From: Hydrogenimonas sp. SS33 | Lineage (GTDB): Bacteria; Campylobacterota; Campylobacteria; Campylobacterales; Hydrogenimonadaceae | DNA length: 64,000 bases | Direction: 5' to 3' | Assembly: GCF_040436365.1 (NCBI RefSeq) | Contig: NZ_AP026369.1 | Span: 2,032,501-2,096,500, forward strand | Shown: positions 33,588 to 42,337 of the stretch, piece after piece | Layout of the letters: each line of letters opens with the position of its first letter | How positions within the stretch are numbered: the stretch's first letter is position 1 | Program-made: the position numbers and the translations under genes | The notes under the pieces: generated by a model | Seen by the model: the letters and a program-made list of their open reading frames with translations, nothing else | Databases searched by the model: none | What the model was told of the DNA's origin: nothing

Positions 33588-34610
33588 ATGAACTACATCC
33601 TTCGTGACGAGAACGCCGTCTACTACGAGTGCGGCTACAGCAGCGACAACGCGCTTTACCTGCGTCTCGGGAGCGAAGCGTGGCTCATTACCGACAGCCG
33701 CTATACGGTGGAGGCGAAAGAGGCGGTCCGCGGGGCGGAGGTGGTGGAAGCTTCCGACCTGCTCAAGGCCGCCCGCGCCCTTTTGCGCCGCCATCACGTC
33801 AGGCGGCTGGTTTACGATCCGAAAGAGTGGAGTGCGGCGGCGATGGAGGGGCTCATGAGAAAGCTTCCCCACCTCTATTTCCACCCGCAGCCCGCTTTTT
33901 CGCATCGCAAACGGATGGTCAAAAGCGACGCCGAGATCGCCCTTTTGAAGCGTGCCGCCGAACTGGGGCGTGAAGGTTTCGACCGTTTCGCCCAGGTGGT
34001 GCGCGAGCGGGGGATCGGCGAGAGGGAGAAACGGCTCCATTTCGAAGCGAAAGCGGCCATGAGCCACCACGGGGAGTACGACCTCAGTTTCGACCCCATC
34101 GTCGCCGTCAACGCCAACGCCGCCAAACCCCATGCCCTTCCCACCGAGGTCCGACTCGCCAAAGGGGACCTTCTGCTGGTGGATGCGGGGCTCAAATACC
34201 GGAGATACTGTTCCGACAGGACCCGCACCGCCTATGTGGACGAGACGCTTCGGTTCGAAGAGGAGCAGCGTTTCGCTTCCGCCAGAATCCAGAAAGCCTA
34301 CGACCTAGTCCGGAAGGCCCACGACCGCGCCATCGAGAGGGCGCGCCCGGGCATGACGGGGGCGCAGATCGACCGTCTGGCCAGGGAGGTGATCGAAGAA
34401 GGGGGGATGGGCGAGGCTTTCGTCCACTCCACGGGCCACGGCGTGGGGCTCGACATCCACGAGATGCCCGTCATCTCCAAACGCTCCGACACGGTCGTGG
34501 AGGCGGGGATGGTCTTCACTATTGAGCCGGGGGTCTACTTTCCCGGTGAGTTTGGCATCCGCATCGAGGATATGGTGGTCATGCGAGAGGATCGGGTGGA
34601 GATTCTGTGA
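33588..34610 (+). CDS. pepQ: M24 family Xaa-Pro aminopeptidase
   Basis: 340 residues, ATG 33588 with AAGGAA upstream; the longer frame to 33480 only translates repeats. Creatinase-like N-domain, then a pita-bread catalytic domain with all five metal ligands: the two Asp in LLLVDAGLKYRRYCSDRTR, His in HSTGHGVGLDIHE, Glu in FTIEPGVYF and Glu in IRIEDM. Removes N-terminal residues before proline, or splits Xaa-Pro dipeptides; the two activities cannot be separated here. Coupled to folK (GTGA). Confidence 0.9.
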   Translation: MNYILRDENAVYYECGYSSDNALYLRLGSEAWLITDSRYTVEAKEAVRGAEVVEASDLLKAARALLRRHHVRRLVYDPKEWSAAAMEGLMRKLPHLYFHPQPAFSHRKRMVKSDAEIALLKRAAELGREGFDRFAQVVRERGIGEREKRLHFEAKAAMSHHGEYDLSFDPIVAVNANAAKPHALPTEVRLAKGDLLLVDAGLKYRRYCSDRTRTAYVDETLRFEEEQRFASARIQKAYDLVRKAHDRAIERARPGMTGAQIDRLAREVIEEGGMGEAFVHSTGHGVGLDIHEMPVISKRSDTVVEAGMVFTIEPGVYFPGEFGIRIEDMVVMREDRVEIL

Positions 34611-35098
34611 AGCGGCTGAAGCTCTCCGACCGGCTGGCATTGGTCGCCACCCGCCGTTTTCCCGCCCGCTTCGGCGCCGCGGGACTCCCCCACCGGGCCG
34701 TCGTGGGCATCGGCGGAAACGTGGGCGACGTGGCGTCGCGGTTTGATCGGGTCATAGACTACATGCGCCGAAGCGGCCGCGTCCGGGTCCTTGAGACGTC
34801 GCCGCTGCTGGAAAACCCGCCGTTCGGGTACCTGGACCAGCCCGATTTTCTCAACGGGGTCATCCTGCTGGAGACGGCGATGGACGCGCTTTCGCTGATG
34901 CGGTGGCTGCTTTGGGTGGAGAAGCGGTTCGGCCGGCGCCGCACCTTTCCCAACGCCCCCAGGACGCTCGATTTGGATATAATATTTTACGATGATCTAC
35001 AAAAAAGAACGAGAAGGCTTTATGTGCCCCATCCCCACTACCGAGAGAGGGAGTCGGTGATGATTCCCCTGCAGTTTCTGGAAGGCATGAGACGATGA
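34607..35098 (+). CDS. folK: 6-hydroxymethyl-7,8-dihydropterin pyrophosphokinase
   Basis: 163 residues, GTG start overlapping the preceding stop. HPPK blocks GIGGNVGDVASRFD, ETSPLLENPPFGYLDQPDFLNGV, and RRTFPNAPRTLDLDIIFYDD with the Mg-binding Asp pair. About 30 residues longer at the N-terminus than E. coli FolK, as in other Campylobacterota. Folate synthesis, but encoded first in the flagellar operon as in C. jejuni (from memory). A TATAAT at 34978 inside the gene may be an extra promoter for flhF onward. Confidence 0.93.
   Translation: MKRLKLSDRLALVATRRFPARFGAAGLPHRAVVGIGGNVGDVASRFDRVIDYMRRSGRVRVLETSPLLENPPFGYLDQPDFLNGVILLETAMDALSLMRWLLWVEKRFGRRRTFPNAPRTLDLDIIFYDDLQKRTRRLYVPHPHYRERESVMIPLQFLEGMRR
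34978..34983 (+). promoter_or_regulatory. Possible internal promoter (-10) for flhF-fliY
   Basis: TTTGGATATAATATT: the 11-mer TTGGATATAAT is identical to the prs promoter region (42292-42302). It is 112 nt before the flhF start. The AT-rich run is conspicuous in GC-rich coding DNA, though the protein motif LDLDIIFYDD partly forces it. Confidence 0.35.
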
Positions 35099-36438
35099 AA
35101 CTGATGACGTTCAGTGCCCCGACCCCCGCCCAGGCGCTCAAGGCGGCCCAGAAGGAGTGCGGCGAAGATGCGCTGGTGGTGAGCACCAAGCAGATCCGCA
35201 AAAAGACGCTCACCCAGCCCGCCCTCTACGAAGTGGTCGTGGCCATCGAGGATGCGCCGCAGAAAAAGGCGTCGAAGCGTGCCGCCAAAGAGCCTTCCGC
35301 ACCGGGCGCAGCGTCGAAAACCCGAAAAAGCCGCAGCAGCGCCGCTCCCGAAGAGGTGCTGGTCAACATCTCTGAGGCGGCCCGGCAGATTTCGGAGATC
35401 GCCAACGTCACGAAAGAGGAGAAACCCGCCTCCCGGCCCAAATTCGCCGTCAAAGAGGAGCCGGAGCCGGTCAAACCGGCGATTGCCGCGCCGGAGATGG
35501 AGGAGCTCGGCGCCATTAAAAAAGAGCTCTTCAAGCTGGCCGACAAGGTGAAGCTGATCCAGAACATGGTGTGGGAGGAGAAGAAGCCCTCAAGCGGGAC
35601 CATTCCCCCCGAATTCGCCGAGATCTACCGCATCGCCAAAAAGAGCGGCATGGACCCCCACCACCTCGACGAAATCATGCGCCTGACGCTGGAGCATATG
35701 CCGCTGCAGATGCGCACCTCCAGCGAAACGGTGCGCCGCTACTTCAGGACGCTGCTTCGCAAGATGGTGCCGGTGCGACTGGAGAGCGACCTGACGCCGC
35801 CCCAGAAAAAGGTGATGATGCTGGTGGGCCCCACCGGCGTGGGCAAGACGACGACCCTGGCGAAACTGGCGGCACGCTACGCATACCTGATGGAGCGCAA
35901 ATACAAGGTGGGCATCATTACACTCGACACCTACCGCATCGGGGCCGTCGAGCAGCTGATGCAGTATGCGAAGATGATGCGCATCGGCATCGAGGCGGTG
36001 GTGGACCCGCCGGAGTTCATCACGGCGCTGCAGACCCTGTCGCACATGGATATCATTCTCATCGACACCGTCGGAAGCAGCCAGTACGACAAGGAGAAGA
36101 TCGACAAACTGCAGCAGTTCCTGGCCTCCAACAGCGATGTGGGCATCGACGTGAGCCTGGTGCTGGGGGCCCCGACGAAGCTGGAGGACCTGCGCGCCAT
36201 CTACACCAACTTTTCGCCGCTGGGGATCGACACCCTCATCTTCACCAAGCTGGACGAAACCCGGGGGTTCGGGAACATCTTCTCCCTGGTCTACGAGACC
36301 GAAAAGCCGGTCAGCTACCTTTCGGTGGGCCAGGAGGTTCCCGACGACCTGCGGTGCGCCGACAGCGACTACCTGGTGGAGTGCCTGATGGAGGGGCGTG
36401 CCGACAAAACGAGGCCTGAGATGGGGAGAAAGAGATGA
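35095..36438 (+). CDS. flhF: Flagellar biosynthesis GTPase FlhF
   Basis: 447 residues. SRP-type GTPase: a basic, Ala-rich N-domain (about 50-130), then the NG domain with P-loop GPTGVGKTTT at 245-254, TLDTYRIGAVEQL, IDTVGSSQYD and FTKLDETRGFG. Places the polar flagellum and, in Campylobacter, is needed for flagellar gene expression. Coupled to folK and flhG by 4-bp overlaps. Confidence 0.96.
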   Translation: MKLMTFSAPTPAQALKAAQKECGEDALVVSTKQIRKKTLTQPALYEVVVAIEDAPQKKASKRAAKEPSAPGAASKTRKSRSSAAPEEVLVNISEAARQISEIANVTKEEKPASRPKFAVKEEPEPVKPAIAAPEMEELGAIKKELFKLADKVKLIQNMVWEEKKPSSGTIPPEFAEIYRIAKKSGMDPHHLDEIMRLTLEHMPLQMRTSSETVRRYFRTLLRKMVPVRLESDLTPPQKKVMMLVGPTGVGKTTTLAKLAARYAYLMERKYKVGIITLDTYRIGAVEQLMQYAKMMRIGIEAVVDPPEFITALQTLSHMDIILIDTVGSSQYDKEKIDKLQQFLASNSDVGIDVSLVLGAPTKLEDLRAIYTNFSPLGIDTLIFTKLDETRGFGNIFSLVYETEKPVSYLSVGQEVPDDLRCADSDYLVECLMEGRADKTRPEMGRKR

Positions 36439-37304
36439 GCACCCAGGCCAGAGGACTCGAAGCGCTGGTCGCCTCCAGCCAGGAGCCGGGAGGCGCGACG
36501 CGGGTGGTCGCCGTCACCAGCGGCAAGGGGGGTGTCGGAAAGAGCACCCTGAGCGCCAACATCGCCTATGTGCTGGCGCAAAAGGGGTTCAAGGTGGGCA
36601 TCATGGATGCCGACATCGGGCTGGCCAACCTGGATGTGATGTTCAACGTGCGGGCGGCGAAGACGATTTTGCACGTGCTCAAAGGGGAGGCGACTTTCGA
36701 AGAGATCGTGGTCCAGCTGGGGGAGAACCTGTGGCTCATTCCGGGAGAGAGCGGCGACGAGATTCTCAAATTTTCCGACGCCACCATCGTCAGCCGCTTT
36801 CTCGACGAAGCCCAGGCTTTGGAGAATCTCGATTTTCTCATCATCGACACGGGGGCGGGCATCGGGGACACGATCCAGATGTTCCTGCGGGCTGCCGACG
36901 ATGTGGTGGTGGTGACGGTGCCCGACCCCGCCGCCATCACCGACGCCTATGCCATGGTGAAGGTCGTCAGCAAGGAGCGGGACGAGATTGAAATGGTGAT
37001 CAACCAGGTCAAGAACCCCAAAGAGGGGGAGAAGATCTTCGAGACGATCCGCAAGGTGGCCCAGGGCAACATCGGGGAGAATCTGCACCTCAAGCTCCTC
37101 GGCTCGGTCCGCAGCGACGACTATGTGGCCAGGAGCGTCAAGCAGCGGGTGCTGGTCTGCAAAGAGCTCGCCAATATCGCCCCCGCCCACGATATCGAGA
37201 AGATCGCCGTGGCGCTGGGGAACAAAAAGGAACACAAAATGCTTGAGGCTCGGAACGAGGGTGGCATCGGCACCTTTTTCAAAAAACTGCTGGGGCAGTT
37301 TTAG
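36435..37304 (+). CDS. flhG: MinD-like ATPase FlhG (flagellar number regulator)
   Basis: 289 residues. Deviant Walker A SGKGGVGKST at about 29-38, signature DADIGLANLDV and IIDTGAGIG (Walker B). FlhG partners FlhF and limits flagellar number; in C. jejuni it also influences division-site placement. The C-terminal amphipathic helix (GTFFKKLLGQF) would be the membrane-targeting sequence. Confidence 0.95.
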   Translation: MSTQARGLEALVASSQEPGGATRVVAVTSGKGGVGKSTLSANIAYVLAQKGFKVGIMDADIGLANLDVMFNVRAAKTILHVLKGEATFEEIVVQLGENLWLIPGESGDEILKFSDATIVSRFLDEAQALENLDFLIIDTGAGIGDTIQMFLRAADDVVVVTVPDPAAITDAYAMVKVVSKERDEIEMVINQVKNPKEGEKIFETIRKVAQGNIGENLHLKLLGSVRSDDYVARSVKQRVLVCKELANIAPAHDIEKIAVALGNKKEHKMLEARNEGGIGTFFKKLLGQF

Positions 37305-37340
37305 GTGCCGGATCGTCTCCGAACGAAGAGAAGGTAACGC

Positions 37341-37694
37341 ATGCGTGAAGAGAATTTCATCGCTTTCTGGCTGGTTTTCGGCTTCTTCGCCGGGCTGATG
37401 ATCGCTTTTGTATCGCGAAACGACCCTTTCGACATCCTCTCCATCGTCGCGTTGACGACACTCTTTTTCTACCTTCTGGCCCATGTGAGCGTGGCGATGT
37501 TCGTCCGGTTCATGGAGTTCGGAAAGATCCATTTCGAAAGGATGGAGTACGAAAGGAAACTGGACTGGTTCTACAACCAGCTGCTGCAGCGGGAGGCGGG
37601 GATCGAAACGGGAGAGGTCCATTTCGACGACGAGCCGCGCCGCAGAAACGGCGTGATGGGTGAAGAGGTCGCAGGAAAAGGGAAGAGGGCATGA
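37341..37694 (+). CDS. Conserved small membrane protein of the flagellar operon (Cj0062c-like position)
   Basis: 117 residues. Two membrane helices (about 7-25 and 32-55), then a charged, mostly helical cytoplasmic tail ending in Arg/Lys-rich sequence. I do not recognise a named domain. A membrane protein occupies the same slot between flhG and fliA in C. jejuni (from memory), so a flagellum-linked job is likely but unproven. Coupled to fliA (ATGA). Confidence 0.8.
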   Translation: MREENFIAFWLVFGFFAGLMIAFVSRNDPFDILSIVALTTLFFYLLAHVSVAMFVRFMEFGKIHFERMEYERKLDWFYNQLLQREAGIETGEVHFDDEPRRRNGVMGEEVAGKGKRA

Positions 37695-38377
37695 TGGCGA
37701 AAAGATACGGTTACGATGATCAGATCCGCCACTACCAGGATGAGCTGGCGGTGCAGTACCTCCCCGCGGTCAAGGCGATGGCCTACCGCCTCAAGGAGCG
37801 CCTGCCCCGCTCCATCGAGTTCGACGACCTGGTGAGTATCGGCGCCGAAGAGCTCATCAAGCTGGCACGCAGGTACGACAGGGAGCAGAACGACTCCTTC
37901 TGGGGGTACGGAAAGACGCGTGTCTACGGCGCCATGCTCGACTATCTGCGTTCCCTCGACATCGTCAGCCGCGCCAACCGGAAGCTGATCAAGCAGATCG
38001 ACGAAATCATCGCCCAGTATATGGACGAACACGGCGTCGAGCCGGAAAACAGCTACATCGCGGAAATTCTGAATGAAGAGGAACAGAAGATCAAAGAGGT
38101 GCGCCGGGTGGCCGCCATCTACAATGTGCTTCCGCTGGACGACCAGCTCGAGAGCGAACAGAAGAGCACCTTCGAGCAGATCGAGCAGGAGGAGCTGATT
38201 GAAAAGATCATGGAGGTGCTGGAGACGATGCCCAAACGGGACCAGCTCATCATGCAGATGTACTACTTCGAGGAGCTGACCTACAAGGAGATCTCGGAGA
38301 TTCTCGACATCACCCCGTCGCGCATCTCCCAGGTGCACAAGCGTGTCATCACGAAGATCAAAGAGAGTATAGGATGA
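37691..38377 (+). CDS. fliA: Flagellar sigma factor sigma-28
   Basis: 228 residues; ATG 37691 overlaps the previous stop, with a second ATG right after it. Region 2 (EFDDLVSIGAEELIKLARRYD..FWGYGKTRVYGAMLDYLRSLD) and region 4 (LIMQMYYFEELTYKEISEILDITPSRISQVHKR) are both clear. Directs RNA polymerase to late flagellar genes. Five bases separate it from fliM. Confidence 0.95.
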   Translation: MMAKRYGYDDQIRHYQDELAVQYLPAVKAMAYRLKERLPRSIEFDDLVSIGAEELIKLARRYDREQNDSFWGYGKTRVYGAMLDYLRSLDIVSRANRKLIKQIDEIIAQYMDEHGVEPENSYIAEILNEEEQKIKEVRRVAAIYNVLPLDDQLESEQKSTFEQIEQEELIEKIMEVLETMPKRDQLIMQMYYFEELTYKEISEILDITPSRISQVHKRVITKIKESIG

Positions 38378-38381
38378 GGCC

Positions 38382-39461
38382 ATGGCCGACATACTGAGCC
38401 AGGAAGAGATCGACGCCCTCCTGGAAGCGGTGGAGGACGAAGGGACGCCCGAAGCGCTGGAGTCGGAAGAGGAGGTTTTCGACCAGCGGCAGATCACCCT
38501 CTACGACTTCAAACGCCCCAACCGGGTCAGCAAGGAGCAGCTGCGGGCCTTTCGGGGCATTCACGACAAGATGGCCCGCTCTCTGGCGTCGCAGATCTCC
38601 TCGGTGATGCGCTCCATCGTCGAGATCCAGCTCCATTCGGTGGACCAGATGACCTACGGGGAGTTTCTGATGAGCCTCCCCAGCCCCACCAGTTTCAACG
38701 TCTTCTCCATGAAACCGCTGGACGGCAGCGGTATTCTGGAGATCAACCCCTCCATCGCCTTCCCGATGGTCGACCGCCTGCTGGGCGGCAACGGGGAACC
38801 CTACGAAACGACTAGGGAGTTCACCGACATCGAACTCAACCTGATGGACACGATCCTTCGTATCATCATGGGGACGCTGAAGGAGGCGTGGGCGCCCGTC
38901 ATCGACCTCTACCCCAACGTGGAGTCGAAAGAGTCGAGCCCCAACGTCATCCAGATCGTCGCCCAGAACGAGATCGTGGTGATGGTGGTCATGGAGATCG
39001 TCATCGGCCACAGCAGTGGCATGATGAACATCTGTTATCCCGTCATCACCCTCGAATCGATCCTCAACAAACTGGGTAGCAGGGATTTCATGCTTTCGGA
39101 GACCAGCGCCAAAAAGAGCCGCAACAAGGAGCTCAAGGCGCTGGTGGGAGGCGCACGGGTGACGGTGAACGCGTTCCTGGGAGATGCGGAACTGAGCCTG
39201 CAGGAGCTTCTGAGCCTGAAAAAGGGGGATATCATCCGCCTCGACCGTCCCGCCGACGATACGGCGGTCATCAATGCCGACGGCAAAGACCGTTTTATCG
39301 GAAAAATGGGGCTTCGCCGCTTCAGGAAATCTCTGGAGGTTCTGGAGCTGATCGTCGACGAGAAGGATGAGGTGAAAGAGATTCTCCAGGAGATCGAGGA
39401 GGAGCGGAAAAAACGTCTCGCAATGACACTGAACGAGGAAGAGGAGGTCGTCAATGGCTGA
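38382..39461 (+). CDS. fliM: Flagellar motor switch protein FliM
   Basis: 359 residues. N-terminal CheY-P-binding peptide ILSQEEIDALLEAVED, middle CheC-like domain, and C-terminal SpoA domain (VTVNAFLGDAELSLQELLSLKKGDIIRLDRP). The switch complex sets rotation direction. Overlaps fliY by 8 bp. Confidence 0.97.
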   Translation: MADILSQEEIDALLEAVEDEGTPEALESEEEVFDQRQITLYDFKRPNRVSKEQLRAFRGIHDKMARSLASQISSVMRSIVEIQLHSVDQMTYGEFLMSLPSPTSFNVFSMKPLDGSGILEINPSIAFPMVDRLLGGNGEPYETTREFTDIELNLMDTILRIIMGTLKEAWAPVIDLYPNVESKESSPNVIQIVAQNEIVVMVVMEIVIGHSSGMMNICYPVITLESILNKLGSRDFMLSETSAKKSRNKELKALVGGARVTVNAFLGDAELSLQELLSLKKGDIIRLDRPADDTAVINADGKDRFIGKMGLRRFRKSLEVLELIVDEKDEVKEILQEIEEERKKRLAMTLNEEEEVVNG

Positions 39462-40323
39462 CTGGATCGAACTGCTGGCAGCCGAAACGGCCGCTACCAT
39501 CGAGGGGCTGACGGGCCAGCGTCCCGATGTCACCTTCAAAAACAGGGAAGAGATCAGTATCTCCAACATTCTCGCGCCGATGGCGGTGGTGACGGTCGAA
39601 GCGAGCGGAGATCTGACGGGCAAGATGGCCTTCGTCCTCTCCCCCACGCTGGGAACCGCCCTTTCGGACCTGATGCTCGGCGGAGAGGGTGAGAGCAAGC
39701 CGACGATGGACGAGGATGACCTGGATGCGGTCAAAGAGATCGTTTCCAACATTTTCGGGGCCCTCTCCACCGCCATGAAGGCACAGAAAGAGTTCCCCAA
39801 CCTCGATTTCAGCGTCAAAGAGATCAAATTCTACCCGGAAGGGGAAGATATCGACCTTCAGGACTACGAGACGCTGCTGGCCTACAACTTCTCCCTGGGG
39901 ATCGTCAACGGCATCTTCATGACCCTGCTCGACGCCGATCTCACCTCTTTGATCGAAGCGCCGGAGGCGGGAGGGAAGGAGGAGGCCGCCGCGCCGCAAG
40001 CCCCGTCGAATGAGGGGGCATTTCCCTGCGAGGAGTCCCGGGAGATCGACCCGAGCGAGATGAAGAACATCGGCCTGATTCTCGACGTGAAGCTTCCCCT
40101 GCGGGTGCGCATCGGCAGCAAAAAGATGCTGCTCAAAGACGTGCTGGGGATGGATATCGGTTCCGTCATCGAACTGGACCAGCTCGCCAACGACCCTCTG
40201 GAGATTCTGGTGGACGACAAAGTGATCGCCTACGGCGAAGTGGTCATCGTCGACGGCAACTTCGGCGTGCAGATCACCCATATCGGCAGCAAGCGGGACC
40301 GCCTCGAAAAGCTCCGTTCCTGA
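39454..40323 (+). CDS. fliY: Flagellar motor switch protein FliY
   Basis: 289 residues. N-terminal CheC/FliM-like part (to about 170), a Glu/Ala-rich linker, then a FliN-type SpoA domain (ILDVKLPLRVRIGSKKMLLKDVLGMDIGSVIELD). FliY replaces or supplements FliN and, in B. subtilis, dephosphorylates CheY-P; whether that activity remains here is not visible. Last gene of the operon, followed by a family C element and a hairpin with a U-run. Confidence 0.94.
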   Translation: MADWIELLAAETAATIEGLTGQRPDVTFKNREEISISNILAPMAVVTVEASGDLTGKMAFVLSPTLGTALSDLMLGGEGESKPTMDEDDLDAVKEIVSNIFGALSTAMKAQKEFPNLDFSVKEIKFYPEGEDIDLQDYETLLAYNFSLGIVNGIFMTLLDADLTSLIEAPEAGGKEEAAAPQAPSNEGAFPCEESREIDPSEMKNIGLILDVKLPLRVRIGSKKMLLKDVLGMDIGSVIELDQLANDPLEILVDDKVIAYGEVVIVDGNFGVQITHIGSKRDRLEKLRS

Positions 40324-40352
40324 CAATAGACTTCTTGCAAGGGTGTTAACAG

Positions 40353-40509
40353 GGTACTTCAAGTTCAAGGTTTCTTTCAGCTTTTCGCTCATTCTCGAAA
40401 TCCCCTCCATGGGATTTCTCCGAGGTTGAGGGCTGTTTGGCACATCCTATGCCAAACGGGCGCCCCCAAAGCCGCTCAAAACCGAAATGAACCTTGAACT
40501 TGAAATACC
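40353..40509. repeat. Palindromic element, family C, copy 3
   Basis: Ends GGTACTTCAAGTTCAAGGTT and AACCTTGAACTTGAAATACC, nearly fully complementary over 20 bp. Same interior as copies 1 and 2, with GAAATCCC..GGGATTTC and TTTGGCA..TGCCAAA stems. Confidence 0.82.
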
Positions 40510-40511
40510 GT

Positions 40512-40539
40512 GGGGTGCCAAAGGCCCCCTTGATTTTTT
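40512..40539 (+). terminator. Hairpin with U-run after the flagellar operon
   Basis: GGGGTGCC-AAA-GGCCCCC followed by TTGATTTTTT. It is the most terminator-like structure after fliY and lies just beyond the family C element. Confidence 0.55.
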
Positions 40540-40604
40540 CCCCCGATCGCGCTATATTTCGGAAAACGGCATTTAAACTATAAAAAATAGTAATGGAATA
40601 AAAG

Positions 40605-41636
40605 ATGAAAAAACGGGTTTTGGTAGGCATGAGCGGCGGCGTCGACTCGACGGTGACCGCCAAGCTTCTGCAGGACGGGGGGTACACGGTCCGGGGTGTC
40701 TACATGATTCTTCACGACAACCCAGACTACCACAGAAAAAATATCGAACGGGTGCGGCATGTGGCGGAACATCTGGGGATCGAGGTCGATATTCTCGATC
40801 TCTCCGAAGATTTCAAAGAGGCGGTCTACAACCCCTTCGTAGAGGGGTACCGCAAAGGCCTCACCCCCAACCCCTGCGCCCTTTGCAACCGGCAGATCAA
40901 ATTCGGAAAGATGATCGAGTATGCCGACAGGGTGGGTGCCGACTATCTGGCCACGGGCCACTACGTGCGCCACGACGGAAAAAACATTCTCGAAGCCCTG
41001 GACGAAACGAAGGACCAGAGCTATTTTCTCTTCGATATCGACCGATCCATCCTGCCCCGCCTCCTCTTTCCCCTCGGCGAGTGGCGGAAGGAGGATGTGA
41101 AAGCCTATGCCGCCGATATCGACGCCCTGAAGGATTTCGCGACCCAGAAGGAGTCGAGTGAAATCTGTTTTGTGGACACGACCTATGTGGATGTTCTGAA
41201 AAAGCATATGAACGTCGATATGCCCGGTGAAGTGCTCGATACCGAAGGCAATGTCATCGGCCACCACAAGGGGTATATGCACTACACCATCGGCAAGCGG
41301 CGGGGATTTTTCGTCAAAGGGGCACAGGAACCCCACTATGTCAGCCGGATCATCGCGGAAAAGAACCAGATCGTCGTCACCAAAAAAGATACGCTGCTGG
41401 CCGACACCATCCATATCGAAGACGTCAATCTCGACGAGGATCTGAAAGATATCGAATGCGAAGTGAAAATTCGTTACCGGACCAAAAAGATTCCCTGCCG
41501 TGTCATAGTGGATGAAGAGAAACGGGGGGTTGTCGAGCTGAAGGAGCCGGTCTACGGGGTCGCGGCCGGACAGGCGGCGGTCTTTTACGACGGGGAGAGG
41601 TTGCTGGGGGGAGGTTGGATTACCGGGGCGGAATGA
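40605..41636 (+). CDS. mnmA: tRNA 2-thiouridylase MnmA
   Basis: 343 residues. PP-loop SGGVDST at about 10-16; catalytic Cys in [13 protein letters not shown] (nucleophile) and in SSEICFV (persulfide acceptor). Thiolates U34 of Glu, Gln and Lys tRNAs. Single gene with an AT-rich 65-bp upstream region. Confidence 0.96.
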   Translation: MKKRVLVGMSGGVDSTVTAKLLQDGGYTVRGVYMILHDNPDYHRKNIERVRHVAEHLGIEVDILDLSEDFKEAVYNPFVEGYRKGLTPNPCALCNRQIKFGKMIEYADRVGADYLATGHYVRHDGKNILEALDETKDQSYFLFDIDRSILPRLLFPLGEWRKEDVKAYAADIDALKDFATQKESSEICFVDTTYVDVLKKHMNVDMPGEVLDTEGNVIGHHKGYMHYTIGKRRGFFVKGAQEPHYVSRIIAEKNQIVVTKKDTLLADTIHIEDVNLDEDLKDIECEVKIRYRTKKIPCRVIVDEEKRGVVELKEPVYGVAAGQAAVFYDGERLLGGGWITGAE

Positions 41637-41659
41637 GAATCGTTTAAGAAAATTTGGAG

Positions 41660-41665
41660 TATAAT
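41660..41665 (+). promoter_or_regulatory. -10 element for tRNA-Pro
   Basis: TATAAT in TTTGGAGTATAATTCC, 16 nt before the mature 5' end. Confidence 0.6.
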
Positions 41666-41681
41666 TCCAGCCTGCATTGCG

Positions 41682-41761
<80 letters not shown>

Positions 41762-41803
41762 TTTTTTCTCCCCCCAAACCAAAACGCTTGTCGCATTTGA
41801 AAC

Positions 41804-42145
41804 TTACGCGTAAACCGACTCTTTTTCGAATTTTTTCGCCAGCAAGGCATAGAAAAGCGCACGGTATTTGTTGCGGTTGGAACTGCCCATCGCTTCACAG
41901 ACCTCTTTGATGGCGGCGTCGAGCGTGGCGTCATCTTCACCAAGGCCCAGTTTTTTCTTCAGAAAGTTTTCCCGGACTCTCGCCAGTTCGTCAGGGTCGG
42001 AGCAGGAGACCGATTCGGCATCCGCATTGTAGATGGAAGGTCCCAGACCGCGGGTCACCTTTTCTACCAGTTCCGCACTCACATCCAGGTCGAGTTTTTT
42101 GCACGCCTCGGTGTATTTCTCTATTTTTTCGTCCAGTTTGCTCAT
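41804..42145 (-). CDS. DUF2853 family protein
   Basis: 113 residues. Start at ATG 42145, just after GGAGGCTC; the longer frame adds 17 residues from the leader. Small, soluble, helical, Lys-rich, with the DUF2853 core TRGLGPSIYNADAESVSCSDPDELARVRENFLKKKLGL and a C-terminal NKYRALFYALLAKKFEKESVY. The family is widespread in free-living bacteria and has no assigned function that I know. Monocistronic, convergent with the tRNA, divergent from prs. Confidence 0.85.
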   Translation of the reverse strand: MSKLDEKIEKYTEACKKLDLDVSAELVEKVTRGLGPSIYNADAESVSCSDPDELARVRENFLKKKLGLGEDDATLDAAIKEVCEAMGSSNRNKYRALFYALLAKKFEKESVYA

Positions 42146-42296
42146 TTTTGAGCCTCCTTGTGTTGTTTTTGAAAAAAGCATTGTACCATACACCATTTTA
42201 AAACATGAATTGTTAACGGTTGAATTTGATGCATAGAGAAGAGAGACAAGCCACCTCTTTTTGTCTGCCGGTCACCCAACGAGACTCCAAATTGGA

Positions 42297-42302
42297 TATA
42301 AT
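42297..42302 (+). promoter_or_regulatory. -10 element for prs
   Basis: TATAAT in ATTGGATATAATTGCG, 36 nt before the prs ATG. Confidence 0.6.
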
Positions 42303-42337
42303 TGCGCTATCTCAAACCTACAAACAAGGGTAAATCT

